64,000 bases of DNA from Brucella grignonensis. GTDB lineage: Bacteria; Pseudomonadota; Alphaproteobacteria; Rhizobiales; Rhizobiaceae. Positions 1-10,683 of the stretch are shown here, in pieces. The stretch's first letter is position 1, and each line of letters begins with the position of its first letter. The notes below the pieces were generated by a model that did not search any database, had not been told where the DNA came from, and saw only the letters and a program-made list of their open reading frames with translations. The position numbers were made by a program, and so were the translations under genes. Location of the stretch: positions 124,001 to 188,000 of the forward strand of contig NZ_NNRL01000158.1 of assembly GCF_002252505.1 (NCBI RefSeq), given 5' to 3'.

Positions 1-1077
<1,077 letters not shown>

Positions 1078-1158
1078 TCAACGCCTGCCCGCGTTGCTTT
1101 CTTGTTATATAATCACTTGCCGACAGCTTGTCGCCTCCTCATTATACGAAGAATTCAA

Positions 1159-1203
1159 AGCGCATCCTGAAAAGTGTGAAGCGGTTTTCAAATAAGATGC
1201 GCC
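1159..1203 (+). repeat. REP-like repeat, family A copy 1
   Basis: The segment carries the core GAAAAGTGTGAAGCGGTTTTC flanked by the arms GCGCATC and GATGCGC. It matches copies at 19152, 44645 and 63144 with a few differences. Here it lies in the 5' leader of bdhA, ending about 20 nt before its start codon, instead of at a gene end. It is a dispersed palindromic intergenic repeat; any function is unknown. Confidence 0.8.
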
Positions 1204-1225
1204 TTAAAAAGGGAGGAAACTATAC

Positions 1226-2017
1226 ATGCCAGATGCCAAAGCCCGCAAAACCGCTATCATTACCGGTTCCAATTCAGGTATAGGACTTGGCATCGCCCGT
1301 GCCTTGGCAGCTTCCGGGCACAATCTTGTGATCAATTCCTTCACAGACCGCGACGAAGATCACAATCTTGCAACGAAGATCGCCGAAAAACATGGTGTCA
1401 GCGCGATTTATATTGCGGCGGATATGTCTAAGGCCGACGAGTGCCGCACCTTAATCACAAAAAGCGTGGAGGCCTTCGGCAGCGCGGACATCGTCGTCAA
1501 CAATGCCGGTATCCAGCATGTAGCCCCCGTCGAGGAATTTCCGACCGAGCAATGGGACCGGATCATCGCTATCAACCTGACCTCAGCGTTCCACACGTCA
1601 GCCACAGCAATCCCCCATATGAAGAAGGCCGGCTGGGGCCGCATCATCAACATCGCGTCTGCGCATGGTCTTGTCGCCTCGCCGTTCAAATCGGCCTATG
1701 TCGCAGCCAAGCACGGTATTGTCGGCTTCACAAAAACACTGGCACTCGAACTTGCCCTTGCCAAGATTACGGCCAACGCCATCTGCCCCGGCTATGTCCT
1801 GACCCCGCTTGTCGAAGCACAGATCCCCGATCAGATGAAAGCCCATAACATGGACCGCGAAACGGTGATCCGCGAAGTCATGCTCGATAAACAGCCGACG
1901 AAGGAATTTGTGACCACAGAGCAGATCGGTGCGCTTGCGGCCTTCCTTGCAACGGATGCCGCAGCGCAGATCAACGGTGCCGCCCTGCCAGTCGAGGGCG
2001 GCTGGACCGCTGAATAA
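1226..2017 (+). CDS. bdhA: 3-hydroxybutyrate dehydrogenase (SDR family)
   Basis: This 263-residue classical short-chain dehydrogenase interconverts (R)-3-hydroxybutyrate and acetoacetate with NAD, in ketone body and polyhydroxybutyrate turnover. Visible motifs are the TGSNSGIG cofactor loop (13-20), NNAG (92-95), catalytic Ser145 and the YVAAK active site (Tyr158, Lys162). The C-terminus GGWTAE and the HGLVASPFKSAYVAAKHG stretch are typical of bacterial BdhA, which separates it from generic SDRs. The ATG is preceded by a strong GGGAGG ribosome binding site. A stem-loop terminator follows directly. It appears monocistronic. Confidence 0.9.
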   Translation: MPDAKARKTAIITGSNSGIGLGIARALAASGHNLVINSFTDRDEDHNLATKIAEKHGVSAIYIAADMSKADECRTLITKSVEAFGSADIVVNNAGIQHVAPVEEFPTEQWDRIIAINLTSAFHTSATAIPHMKKAGWGRIINIASAHGLVASPFKSAYVAAKHGIVGFTKTLALELALAKITANAICPGYVLTPLVEAQIPDQMKAHNMDRETVIREVMLDKQPTKEFVTTEQIGALAAFLATDAAAQINGAALPVEGGWTAE

Positions 2018-2048
2018 CATCGAGCGATAACCGCTCGATGCATTTTTT
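2018..2048 (+). terminator. Rho-independent terminator of bdhA
   Basis: A 9-bp stem CATCGAGCG/CGCTCGATG with a 5-nt loop starts one base after the bdhA stop codon. It is followed by a run of six T, as expected for a plus-strand intrinsic terminator. Confidence 0.85.
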
Positions 2049-2052
2049 CCAT

Positions 2053-2100
2053 CGCATTATCCTACGCAAAACCGCTTGGCACTTTTGGCTCAAATGCTTG
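2053..2100 (-). repeat. REP-like repeat, family B copy 1
   Basis: On the minus strand the element reads AAGCATTTG...AAAAGTGCC...GCGGTTTTGCGTAGG ATAATGCG. It is nearly the same as the copy at 34699-34742. It begins 1-3 nt after the stop codon of the MFS gene at 2101, in the gap where the convergent bdhA and MFS genes meet. Confidence 0.75.
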
Positions 2101-3291
2101 TTAGTGCGAGCTATCCGCATATTTCGCCAGTCCTGAGAAAGCGAGAACAACCAGCAGCAGGACAGGCAGTGTCAGGAACACCACGCTGAAACCGCTATGC
2201 TTGGCGACAAATCCGATCAGCGAGGGAGCAACTAACATACCGGAATAGCCCATGGTGGTGGCAATCGACAGGCCAACACTTGGGTTAATGCCCGGTATGT
2301 TGCCACCGATCGAGAAGGCAATCGGCACCATGTTGGAGATGCCGATGCCACAGATGGCAAAGCCGAAGATCACCGCATAAGGGTGGCTCGACAGGCCGAC
2401 GATAACCATGCCGATAATTGCAATCGACGTGCAAAAACGCAGCGTGTTGATGGCACCGAAACGGTCGCGCACGATGTCACCCGCAAAGCGCATGATCGCC
2501 ATGGTCATGGAGAAGGCCGCGAAGCCAAAACCGGCAACCGTTACCGATGCACCCATTTCATCACGCAGATAATAAGCACCCCAATCAAGGATAGCGCCTT
2601 CCGGGACCATCGAGAACAGAGCAATGATACCAACCAGCCATGGCAGCGGATTGCGTGGCAAAACCAGCTTCTGTTTCTCACCGCTCGGATGATGGAACTT
2701 GTCGGCGATGATCGAAGGCCAGGCACAGGCAAGCAATCCTGCGGCCACAATCGTTGCGATCAAAGCATGGACAGTCGAACCAACCTGCGCAATGAGAAAG
2801 CCACCGGTTGCCGCACCAATCAGACCGCCAAGACTCCAGAACGCGTGGCACGATGACATGATTGCACGCCGCATATGCTTTTCAACGCCAACCGCATTGG
2901 CATTCATCGCGACATCCATCGCGCCGATCATGCCGCCAAAGTAGAATATGACAATCACTGCTGTGACGATATTCGGCACAAGCGCAATGACGAGCAAGGC
3001 GGGGGTAAGACCGATTGCAAACAGCTTGACGACTGCACCAGAGCCGCGATGGGCCGACAATGCACCGGCCACCGGCATCATCGAAAGAGACCCAATACCG
3101 AAAACGAGGATCAGCAGGCCCATGCCACTGGTGTCGAGCCCAAGACGTCCTGCAAATTCCGGAATTTTCGGCGCCCAGCCACCAAAAATATATCCATTCA
3201 TCAGAAAGAGCAGTGCCACCGCAATGCGCTCTCTGGTCACGATTGGCGCCCGGTCATTCAGCGCATCGTTTCGTCCGGCAGTCTGTTCCAT
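2101..3291 (-). CDS. MFS transporter, YbjJ/FucP-like
   Basis: This is a major facilitator superfamily protein of about 396 residues with roughly 12 hydrophobic segments. The N-terminal region FLMNGYIFGGWAPKIPEF and the motif RFAGDIVRDRFG in the middle resemble the YbjJ-like branch of MFS proteins, whose substrates are mostly unknown. I chose the ATG at 3291, preceded by GAGG at a 5-nt distance; an in-frame GTG at 3306 is the alternative. The gene lies 4-20 nt downstream of a DeoR-type regulator, so both are probably one transcript. The pairing suggests uptake of a sugar or sugar-like compound, but the substrate cannot be read from the sequence. Confidence 0.8.
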   Translation of the reverse strand: MEQTAGRNDALNDRAPIVTRERIAVALLFLMNGYIFGGWAPKIPEFAGRLGLDTSGMGLLILVFGIGSLSMMPVAGALSAHRGSGAVVKLFAIGLTPALLVIALVPNIVTAVIVIFYFGGMIGAMDVAMNANAVGVEKHMRRAIMSSCHAFWSLGGLIGAATGGFLIAQVGSTVHALIATIVAAGLLACAWPSIIADKFHHPSGEKQKLVLPRNPLPWLVGIIALFSMVPEGAILDWGAYYLRDEMGASVTVAGFGFAAFSMTMAIMRFAGDIVRDRFGAINTLRFCTSIAIIGMVIVGLSSHPYAVIFGFAICGIGISNMVPIAFSIGGNIPGINPSVGLSIATTMGYSGMLVAPSLIGFVAKHSGFSVVFLTLPVLLLVVLAFSGLAKYADSSH

Positions 3292-3310
3292 GGTTTCCTC
3301 GGTCACGGCA

Positions 3311-4081
3311 TTAAACCGCCCTTACAATACTCATGCCTGACGCCCGATAAGGCGCAAGCACGTCTTCCTTCGCATCATGTTCGACAGCCATAACATTGAC
3401 CGCCTCAATGGGTATGACATCGTGCGCAGCAACAGTACCAAGCTTGTCGCTGGTGATCGCCAGCACAACCTTGCGACTACGCCCGGCAATAACCCGTTTG
3501 AATTCCGCATCTTCCAGATGAAGCGCTGTGATGCCCGTTTCAGCGGAAAAGCCGCAAACGCCAAGCATACAGAGGTCAGGGCGCACCAGTTCCGCATCGC
3601 GCAACGCCCGCGCACCAACCGCAGCACTGACACGGCGGTCAATAGGACCGCCAATCATGACCACGTCGATTTTGTCTGACTGCAAAACGATCGCAGCAAT
3701 GGACGGCGTGTTGGTGACAATCGTGATCACATCCCCCCTGTCCACCAGCAGACGTGCGAGTGCGAGATTGGTCGAGGAGGAATCAAGAAACACTGTCATA
3801 TTCGGCTCGATCAGACCAGCCAGCGTGGTAGCAAGAGCTGTCTTGGCCTCCGGTCTTTCGGTGTCGCGCTCGGCAAGTGGCGCATAAGAAGGCGCTGCCT
3901 TCAGTGCGCCGCCATAAACGCGCTTACAAAGACCCGCTGCCGCCATCTCGCGAAGATCACGGCGGATCGTATCTTCCGAAACCCCGAAGGATTCCGCCAG
4001 CTCGCTCGCCAATACGCGACCTGACTGCTCGAGCAATTGCTGAATGCGCGTCTGTCTTTCGTCCAATAATAGCTCTGTCAT
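3311..4081 (-). CDS. DeoR-family transcriptional regulator
   Basis: This 256-residue protein has a DeoR-type winged helix-turn-helix near residues 7-60 (RQTRIQQLLEQSG..., SELAESFGVSEDTIRRDL) and a C-terminal DeoRC sensor domain with the sugar-phosphate binding signature FLDSSSTNLALA. Family members repress sugar catabolic genes and are released by a phosphorylated sugar. It is directly followed by the MFS transporter gene, which it may control. Two 15-bp direct repeats just upstream (4101-4135) are good candidates for its own operator. Effector unknown. Confidence 0.88.
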   Translation of the reverse strand: MTELLLDERQTRIQQLLEQSGRVLASELAESFGVSEDTIRRDLREMAAAGLCKRVYGGALKAAPSYAPLAERDTERPEAKTALATTLAGLIEPNMTVFLDSSSTNLALARLLVDRGDVITIVTNTPSIAAIVLQSDKIDVVMIGGPIDRRVSAAVGARALRDAELVRPDLCMLGVCGFSAETGITALHLEDAEFKRVIAGRSRKVVLAITSDKLGTVAAHDVIPIEAVNVMAVEHDAKEDVLAPYRASGMSIVRAV

Positions 4082-4100
4082 AGCCCATTCCTATTATCAT

Positions 4101-4135
4101 GCATAAACACGTATAAATCGGCATAAACGTGCATA
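4101..4135. promoter_or_regulatory. Candidate DeoR operator, two direct repeats
   Basis: GCATAAACACGTATA at 4101-4115 and GCATAAACGTGCATA at 4121-4135 share 12 of 15 positions and are offset by exactly 20 bp, about two helical turns. They lie 20-54 bp upstream of the regulator's start codon. The layout fits an autoregulatory DeoR-family operator; the assignment is inferred. Confidence 0.6.
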
Positions 4136-4159
4136 GCAGATTTTTATGACCGCGCAAGC

Positions 4160-4200
4160 AAAAGAAAACGCCGCACCCATTAACAAGGCGCGGCGTTTTC
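4160..4200 (-). terminator. Terminator of pyc
   Basis: An 11-bp perfect stem GAAAACGCCGC (4164-4174) / GCGGCGTTTTC (4190-4200) is followed on the minus strand by a T-rich tail (CTTTTGCTTG). It lies 24 nt after the pyc stop codon. Confidence 0.75.
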
Positions 4201-4223
4201 AAAATTCCGTAAAAGAAGAGAAA

Positions 4224-7200
4224 TTAGTCCCCGAAAACCACCAACAAATCCTTTGCATCGATCTGTTCGCCGGGGCGCACCAGCACTTCGGCAATCGAGC
4301 CATCGCGTTCGGCACGCAGAGCGGTTTCCATCTTCATCGCTTCAATGGAAAGCAGCACATCGCCTGCCCTCACGTTCTGGCCCTGCGAGACTGCAACCGT
4401 GGACACAACACCCGGCATTGGCGCGCCCACATGCTTGTCATTGCCGAGTTCCGCCTTGCGCTTCACACCACCCGATGCACCCTTGGCGCGGTTTGGCACT
4501 TTGACGCGGCGTGGCTGACCATTGAGTTCGAAGAACACGGTGACCATGCCCTTCTCATCGGTCTCAGACATCGCCTGATTGACGATCACAAGCGTTTTGC
4601 CGCGTTCAAGATCAACGAAGACTTCCTCTTCCGGCTTCAAGCCGTAGAAATAAACCGGCGTTGGCAGAACACTGGTTGGGCCATAGTTTTCCTGTGCCGC
4701 CGCATAGTCGGTGAAGACTTTCGGATACATGAGGTAGGAAGCAAATTCCTGATCCGTGATCTCACGACCAAGCATTTCCTCAATCGACTTGCGTTCGGCA
4801 TCAAGGTCTGCGGCTGGAAGCAACGAGCCCGGACGCACAGTGAACGGCTTTTCGTCTTTCAGCACCTTCTTCTGCAACGATGCGGGCCAACCCGATGGTG
4901 GCTGACCGAGATCGCCGCGCATCATCGACACAACTGAATCCGGGAAGGCAATATCCTTGTCAGGATTCTCGACATCGGCAACGGTCAAGTCCTGAGAGAC
5001 CATCATCAGCGCCATGTCGCCCACCACCTTGGAGGACGGCGTGACCTTGACGATATCGCCAAACATGCGGTTCACGTCAGCATAGGCCTGCGCCACTTCA
5101 TGCCAGCGGGTTTCAAGACCCAGCGAACGTGCCTGTTCTTTGAGGTTCGTGAACTGACCGCCCGGCATCTCGTGTAAGTACACTTCCGAAGCCGGTCCCT
5201 TAAGATCGCTTTCAAAGGCCGCATACTGGTTGCGCACCGCTTCCCAATAGAAGGAAATGCGGCGGATCGTTTCCGTGTCCAGACCCGGATCACGTTCCGA
5301 ACCATGCAGAGCTTCTACAATCGAACCAAGGCATGGCTGGGAGGTGTTGCCGGAGAACGCATCCATCGCCGCATCAACCGCATCGACACCCGCATCGACT
5401 GCTGCAAGCACGGTTGCGGCCGAAATGCCCGATGTATCATGGGTGTGGAAATGGATCGGCAGATCGGTTTCCTCACGCAGCGTCTTGAACAACACACGTG
5501 CAGCCGCTGGCTTCAACAGGCCCGCCATGTCCTTGACAGCGATGATATGCGCGCCAGCCTTTTCAACCTGCTTGGCCAGATCGACATAATATTTAAGGTC
5601 GTATTTGGCACGTTCCGGATTGAGAATATCGCCCGTGTAGCAGATGGCTGCTTCACAAAGCTTGTTCTCTTCCAGCACCGCATCCATCGACACGCGCATG
5701 TTCTCAACCCAGTTGAGGCTGTCGAACACGCGGAACAAATCCATGCCGCCGCGTGCTGCTTCACGCACGAAATACTTCACCACATTGTCAGGATAGGACT
5801 TGTAGCCAACGCCATTGGCCCCGCGCAGCAGCATTTGCAGCAGAATGTTCGGCGCACCTTCGCGCACCATTGCCAGACGTTCCCATGGGTCTTCCGTCAG
5901 GAAGCGCATCGACACGTCAAAGGTCGCACCGCCCCAGCACTCAAGCGAAAACAGGTTCGGCAGCGCCTGTGCATAGGCATTGGCGACACGCGCAATGTCA
6001 TAGGTGCGTACGCGCGTTGCCAGCAATGACTGATGACCGTCACGCATGGTCGTGTCAGTCATCAGAACGCGCTTTTCATTACGCATCCATTCGGCAAATT
6101 TTTGCGGCCCAAGCTTGTCGAGCAACTGCTTGGTGCCGTCCACCACTGGACGATCCCCAAACCACGGCACCACCGGCTTGGCAGCATCCCGCGATGGCTC
6201 GGCGCGGCCCTTGGTTTCCGGATGACCATTGACGGTGACATCAGCCACATAGGTCAGAAGCTTGGTCGCGCGATCCTGACGCCTCATATGCGTGAAAAGC
6301 TCAGGCGTCGTGTCGATAAAGCGCGTCGTATAATCATTCGACTGGAAACGCGGATGATTGATGATCGCCTCAACAAAGGTGAGGTTCGTCGCAACACCGC
6401 GAATACGGAACTCGCGCAAAGCGCGGTCCATGCGGCGGATTGCTTCAATCGGCGTTGAACCCGACGCTGTGACCTTCACCAGCAACGGATCATAATAGCG
6501 CGTGATGACCGCGCCCGAATAGGCCGTGCCGCCATCAAGACGAATGCCGAAACCCGATGCTGAGCGATAGGCCTGAATACGCCCATAATCGGGAACGAAG
6601 TTCTGCTCAGGGTCTTCCGTTGTGATACGGCATTGCAGCGCATGACCGTTGAGGCGAATATCCTTCTGTTCCGGCACGCCCGATTCAGGCGTCCCAATGG
6701 CATAGCCTTCCAGAATATGTATCTGCGCCTTGACGATATCGATGCCTGTCACTTCTTCGGTGACGGTATGTTCCACCTGAATGCGTGGATTCACTTCAAT
6801 GAAGTAAAACGCACCGGTATCAGCATCCATCAGGAACTCAACCGTGCCCGCACCGATGTAATCGGTGGCATGAGCAATCTTCAAACCATAGCTGGCCAGT
6901 TCCTGACGCTGCGCATCATTGAGGTAAGGGGCTGGCGCACGCTCAACCACTTTCTGATTGCGGCGCTGGATCGAGCAATCGCGCTCATAAAGATGAACTG
7001 CATTGCCATGCATATCGCCCAGAATCTGCACTTCGACGTGACGCGCACGTTCGACGAGCTTTTCGAGATAGACTTCATCCTTGCCGAAAGCCGCCTTTGC
7101 TTCGCGCTTGGCTTCACCGACTTCGCGATCAAGATCTTCCTCGGCACGGATCGCACGCATACCGCGACCGCCGCCGCCCCAACTGGCTTTCAGCATCAGC

Positions 7201-7685
7201 GGATAGCCGATTTTGGCGGCGAGCTTCTTCACTTCCTCAATATCGTCCGGAAGCGGATCGGTTGCAGGCACCACCGGTACACCAATCTCAATGGCGAGAT
7301 TACGCGCAGCAACCTTGTTACCAAGGCGGCGCATGGTTTCCGGCTTCGGGCCAATGAAGATAATGCCGTTCTCGGCGCAGGCATCGGCAAACTCAGGACT
7401 TTCCGACAACAGGCCATAACCCGGATGAATGGCATCCGCGCCCGAAAGCTTGGCAACGCGGATCACTTCGTCAATGGAAAGATAGCTTTCAATCGGGCCT
7501 AAATCACGCGCAAGATGCGGACCGCGACCAACCTGATAGCTCTCATCCGCTTTAAAACGATGCAGGGAAAGTTTGTCTTCCTCAGCCCATATCGCAACCG
7601 TTTTTATGCCAAGCTCATTGGCGGCACGGAACACGCGGATGGCAATCTCTGAACGATTGGCGACCAGTATTTTACGGATGGACAA
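4224..7685 (-). CDS. pyc: Pyruvate carboxylase
   Basis: This single-chain pyruvate carboxylase of about 1153 residues makes oxaloacetate from pyruvate, ATP and bicarbonate, an anaplerotic step. Its domains in order are: biotin carboxylase (about 1-450, starting SIRKILVANRSEIAIRVFRAANELG with the GGGGRGMR ATP-grasp loop), carboxyltransferase (about 530-800, with LLMTDTTMRDGHQSLLATR), and a C-terminal biotinyl domain with the biotinylation motif EAMKME near 1115. No ATG fits the conserved N-terminus. The TTG at 7685 has GGGAGA 7 nt upstream and gives MSIRKIL, so I prefer it to the TTG at 7706, which lacks a ribosome binding site. It is flanked by terminators on both sides and therefore looks monocistronic. 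Confidence 0.96.
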   Translation of the reverse strand: MSIRKILVANRSEIAIRVFRAANELGIKTVAIWAEEDKLSLHRFKADESYQVGRGPHLARDLGPIESYLSIDEVIRVAKLSGADAIHPGYGLLSESPEFADACAENGIIFIGPKPETMRRLGNKVAARNLAIEIGVPVVPATDPLPDDIEEVKKLAAKIGYPLMLKASWGGGGRGMRAIRAEEDLDREVGEAKREAKAAFGKDEVYLEKLVERARHVEVQILGDMHGNAVHLYERDCSIQRRNQKVVERAPAPYLNDAQRQELASYGLKIAHATDYIGAGTVEFLMDADTGAFYFIEVNPRIQVEHTVTEEVTGIDIVKAQIHILEGYAIGTPESGVPEQKDIRLNGHALQCRITTEDPEQNFVPDYGRIQAYRSASGFGIRLDGGTAYSGAVITRYYDPLLVKVTASGSTPIEAIRRMDRALREFRIRGVATNLTFVEAIINHPRFQSNDYTTRFIDTTPELFTHMRRQDRATKLLTYVADVTVNGHPETKGRAEPSRDAAKPVVPWFGDRPVVDGTKQLLDKLGPQKFAEWMRNEKRVLMTDTTMRDGHQSLLATRVRTYDIARVANAYAQALPNLFSLECWGGATFDVSMRFLTEDPWERLAMVREGAPNILLQMLLRGANGVGYKSYPDNVVKYFVREAARGGMDLFRVFDSLNWVENMRVSMDAVLEENKLCEAAICYTGDILNPERAKYDLKYYVDLAKQVEKAGAHIIAVKDMAGLLKPAAARVLFKTLREETDLPIHFHTHDTSGISAATVLAAVDAGVDAVDAAMDAFSGNTSQPCLGSIVEALHGSERDPGLDTETIRRISFYWEAVRNQYAAFESDLKGPASEVYLHEMPGGQFTNLKEQARSLGLETRWHEVAQAYADVNRMFGDIVKVTPSSKVVGDMALMMVSQDLTVADVENPDKDIAFPDSVVSMMRGDLGQPPSGWPASLQKKVLKDEKPFTVRPGSLLPAADLDAERKSIEEMLGREITDQEFASYLMYPKVFTDYAAAQENYGPTSVLPTPVYFYGLKPEEEVFVDLERGKTLVIVNQAMSETDEKGMVTVFFELNGQPRRVKVPNRAKGASGGVKRKAELGNDKHVGAPMPGVVSTVAVSQGQNVRAGDVLLSIEAMKMETALRAERDGSIAEVLVRPGEQIDAKDLLVVFGD

Positions 7686-7769
7686 GGCAGGTCTCCCAGG
7701 CTGCAATGAAGAATGTGCCTTTGCTTAACCCGCAAAATGGGCAAGCGCAAACAAACTGTGCAATCTGGA

Positions 7770-7805
7770 GATAAAAACAAAATGCCCGACCAAAAGTCGG
7801 GCATT
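7770..7805 (-). terminator. Terminator of first LIV binding-protein gene
   Basis: A 10-bp perfect stem AATGCCCGAC/GTCGGGCATT with a 5-nt loop is followed on the minus strand by TTGTTTTTAT. It separates the binding-protein gene at 7938 from pyc. Confidence 0.9.
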
Positions 7806-7937
7806 CTGCTGAAATTTGAAGCAAATTATGCTAATATATGAGGCATTCTGCAAAGTGTTACTGAAGAAGTAGTGCATTCAGCTCGTTGAACATTGTTCAG
7901 AGCTCACTTCTACAAAGTGAGTCTGCCTCAATCGGCC

Positions 7938-9056
7938 TTACTTCTTCTGGAAGTAGTTATACTTGCCGTCATCACCCTTGCGCCATTCGAACATGACGTA
8001 AGGCGAAAGGCTCGGATCACCCTTTGCATCATAGGACAGGTCACCAAGAACTGTCTTGAAAGGCCCCTTGGCCTTGAGAGCAGCGGCAACTTCCTGCGGA
8101 TCATTGTTTCCGGCAGCGTTGGCTGCATCCACCAGCGACTGGACACCAGCGTAAGCATAGAAGGTATAAGCTTCTGGCTCAAAGCCCTTATCACGGAATG
8201 CTTTGATCAGATCAGCATTGGCTGCATCGTCACGCGGATCTGGACCAAACGTATTCAGAACACCCGAAACAGCATCACCAGCAATGGAAGCCAGCTCGTT
8301 CGACACGATACCATCACCCGAAATGAACTGGGCCTTCAGACCCTGATCCGCCATCTGACGGATGATCAGACCTGCTTCCGGATGCATACCACCCCAATAC
8401 ACAGCATTAATACCCGCGGCCTTCATCTTAGAGATGAGCGCCGAGAAATCTTTGTCGCCCTGATTGATGCCTTCGTAAAGCGTCTCTTCCTTGCCATTGG
8501 CATTGAGTGACTTCTTCGTTTCGTCAGCAAGACCCTGACCATAAGGTGTCTTGTCATGCAGGATCGCGACTTTGCCGTCCTTGTAATTGTCAGCAATATA
8601 CTTGCCTGCCACGATGCCCTGCTGGTCATCACGACGGCAGGTACGGAAGGTGTTCCACAATCCGCGTTCGGTGAAGGTCGGGTTGGTGGTGCCCGGCGCT
8701 ATCATCAGCACGCCGTTTTCAGCATAAATATCCGATGTCGGAATGCTGACGCCCGAATTGAAATGTCCAATTACGAACTGCACGCCATCGCCGACGAACT
8801 TGTTTGCAACCGAAATCCCCTGACGCGGATCAGCAGCGTCGTCGCCATAAACGACAGTGATCTGCTCGCCATTCATGCCGCCCTTGGCATTGGCTTCTGC
8901 GACAGCTGCTTCAACGCCACGCTTGATCTGGTCGCCATAAGCCGCCTGACCGCCAGTCAATGGTGCACCAACACCCAGCAGCACATCAGCAAAAGACGCT
9001 CCACCCATCGCAACCAAAGCGGAAAGGCACACACCACAGAATAAGGATTTCTTCAT
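7938..9056 (-). CDS. Branched-chain amino acid type ABC transporter, periplasmic binding protein (paralogue 1)
   Basis: This 372-residue periplasmic binding protein of the LivJ/LivK family delivers substrate to the livHMGF permease encoded upstream. The first ~23 residues ([23 protein letters not shown]) are a signal peptide, followed by [20 protein letters not shown], the usual mature start of this family. The ATG at 9056 has GGGAG 8 nt upstream; an upstream in-frame start at 9071 would cover this site. It is closely similar to the next gene (9419-10534), for example [27 protein letters not shown] and [16 protein letters not shown] are shared, so the two arose by tandem duplication. Its own terminator and a 360-bp upstream gap suggest separate expression. 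Confidence 0.92.
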   Translation of the reverse strand: MKKSLFCGVCLSALVAMGGASFADVLLGVGAPLTGGQAAYGDQIKRGVEAAVAEANAKGGMNGEQITVVYGDDAADPRQGISVANKFVGDGVQFVIGHFNSGVSIPTSDIYAENGVLMIAPGTTNPTFTERGLWNTFRTCRRDDQQGIVAGKYIADNYKDGKVAILHDKTPYGQGLADETKKSLNANGKEETLYEGINQGDKDFSALISKMKAAGINAVYWGGMHPEAGLIIRQMADQGLKAQFISGDGIVSNELASIAGDAVSGVLNTFGPDPRDDAANADLIKAFRDKGFEPEAYTFYAYAGVQSLVDAANAAGNNDPQEVAAALKAKGPFKTVLGDLSYDAKGDPSLSPYVMFEWRKGDDGKYNYFQKK

Positions 9057-9360
9057 TTCAGTTACTCCCATTAAACCACGATCTCCGGACTGAATTCCGG
9101 AGCCGCCAATTCCACTGGAAGAGAGCTTTTATATCCGTGCGAGAAACAGGCTTGATGCTGTGGATTACGAAATCCATTCAGCCAATGTTTCCCGACGCTC
9201 TCGCCCTCCTCCGGGGAACGAATTGCCGACCGTGCTTTACGCCAAACAATGTCGTTACAATAGGTAAAATGGCTTTCCTCAGTATTGTCTACCCTCGCTA
9301 ATATCTAAATTTAATGCTTTTTATGCATGATGTTATGAATATGCAGATTCTATAAAATAA
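9057..9360 (-). other. Non-coding region upstream of binding-protein gene 1
   Basis: The region between the start of the first binding-protein gene and the terminator of the second holds no credible gene. The part nearest the second gene is AT-rich. It should contain the promoter of paralogue 1, but I could not single out a convincing -35/-10 pair by eye. Confidence 0.5.
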
Positions 9361-9384
9361 AAATGCCCGGCATATAGCCGGGCA
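9352..9384 (-). terminator. Terminator of second LIV binding-protein gene
   Basis: An 8-bp stem TGCCCGGC/GCCGGGCA with a 5-nt loop is followed on the minus strand by TTTTTATTTTA. It lies 35 nt after the stop codon of the 9419-10534 gene. Confidence 0.9.
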
Positions 9385-9418
9385 CTTTTCTAGCAGACGT
9401 AACGATACAGACAGACGC

Positions 9419-10534
9419 TTACTGCTGAATGTAATTATATTTCCCGTCGGCGCCCTTTTCCCACTTATACATTACGTAACCTGGGAGCTTCGGATCACCC
9501 TTCTCGTCATAGGAGAGATCGCCAAGCACGGTTGGGAATGGACCTTTTTCTTTCAAAGCCTTGGCAATTTCCTGTGGGTCATTGCTACCAGCAGCCTTTG
9601 CAGCACCCGCCAGCGACTGTACTGCCGCATAGGAATAAAGCGTATAGGCCTCTGGTTCAAAGCCCGCATCGCGGAACTTCTTGACGAGTTCAGCATTCCC
9701 CGGGGCGTTGCGTGGGTCTGGACCAAATGTGTTCAGTGTGCCTTCCACCGCTGGACCTGCGATCGAAGCCAGTTCGTTCGACACAATACCGTCACCCGAA
9801 ATGAACTGAGCCTTCAGCCCCTGATCGGCGAGCTGGCGGATGATGAGACCGGCTTCCGGATGGAGACCACCCCAATAAACAACCGTCACACCGGCCTGCT
9901 TCATTTTGGCGATAAGAGCGGAGAAGTCTTTTTCGCCGACGTTTACGCCTTCGTAGAGTGCTTCTTTTGCGCCCAGTTCGTTGAGCTTCTTCTTGGTTTC
10001 GTCGGCAAGACCCTGACCATAAGGCGTCTTGTCGTGGATCACAGCAATCTTGGCATCTTTGAAGTTGTCGAAGATATACTGACCGGCAACGATACCCTGC
10101 TGATCGTCACGGCCACAGGTACGGAACGTGTTCCACAAACCGCGTTCTGTATAGACTGGGTTAGTTGCCGCTGGTGAGATTTCGAGAATGCCATTTTCGG
10201 CATAGACTTCAGAAGCCGGGATAGAAACACCCGAGTTGAAGTGGCCGATGACGTATTTTACGCCGTCAGCAGCGAACTTGTTGGCAACCGAAATACCCTG
10301 CTTCGGATCCGAAACGTCGTCGCCGAGCGTGATCGCGATCTTTTCGCCATTGATGCCGCCGGCATCGTTGATTTCCTTGATCGCAGCTTCAGCACCCTTC
10401 TGAATCTGAGCACCATAAACGGCATTTGGACCGGTCAACGGTGCACCAATGCCCAACAGTACATCTGCCCAAGCAGAGCCACTGAAAGCCATCACTGCTG
10501 CAAGAGCAACACCAGAGAAAAGCGATTTCTTCAT
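9419..10534 (-). CDS. Branched-chain amino acid type ABC transporter, periplasmic binding protein (paralogue 2)
   Basis: This is a 371-residue LivJ/LivK-type periplasmic binding protein. A signal peptide ([23 protein letters not shown]) precedes [20 protein letters not shown]. It is a close paralogue of the gene at 7938-9056 over its whole length. The differences lie mainly in the N-terminal lobe ([20 protein letters not shown] against [20 protein letters not shown]), so the two may differ in ligand preference. It follows the livHMGF-plus-small-membrane-protein operon, separated by a terminator. Leu/Ile/Val specificity is the default for the family but cannot be proved here. Confidence 0.92.
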   Translation of the reverse strand: MKKSLFSGVALAAVMAFSGSAWADVLLGIGAPLTGPNAVYGAQIQKGAEAAIKEINDAGGINGEKIAITLGDDVSDPKQGISVANKFAADGVKYVIGHFNSGVSIPASEVYAENGILEISPAATNPVYTERGLWNTFRTCGRDDQQGIVAGQYIFDNFKDAKIAVIHDKTPYGQGLADETKKKLNELGAKEALYEGVNVGEKDFSALIAKMKQAGVTVVYWGGLHPEAGLIIRQLADQGLKAQFISGDGIVSNELASIAGPAVEGTLNTFGPDPRNAPGNAELVKKFRDAGFEPEAYTLYSYAAVQSLAGAAKAAGSNDPQEIAKALKEKGPFPTVLGDLSYDEKGDPKLPGYVMYKWEKGADGKYNYIQQ

Positions 10535-10645
10535 TACTTGAACTCCCGATTATAGTTACCCCGAAACGATGTTTTTGCATCGCCTTATTATCTTGCTGAT
10601 TAACCAGCAATATCTACGCTGAACCTGTTTTTTCAGCGTGATCTT

Positions 10646-10680
10646 TTTAAAAAAGCTCCGCCGCGTAACGGCGAAGCTTT
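10646..10680 (-). terminator. Terminator of the livHMGF operon
   Basis: A stem AAAGCT-CGCCG / CGGCG-AGCTTT with one internal mismatch (10652-10680) ends in a minus-strand T run (TTTTTTAAAAAG). It lies directly after the stop codon of the small membrane protein gene at 10684. Confidence 0.8.
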
Positions 10681-10683
10681 AAA

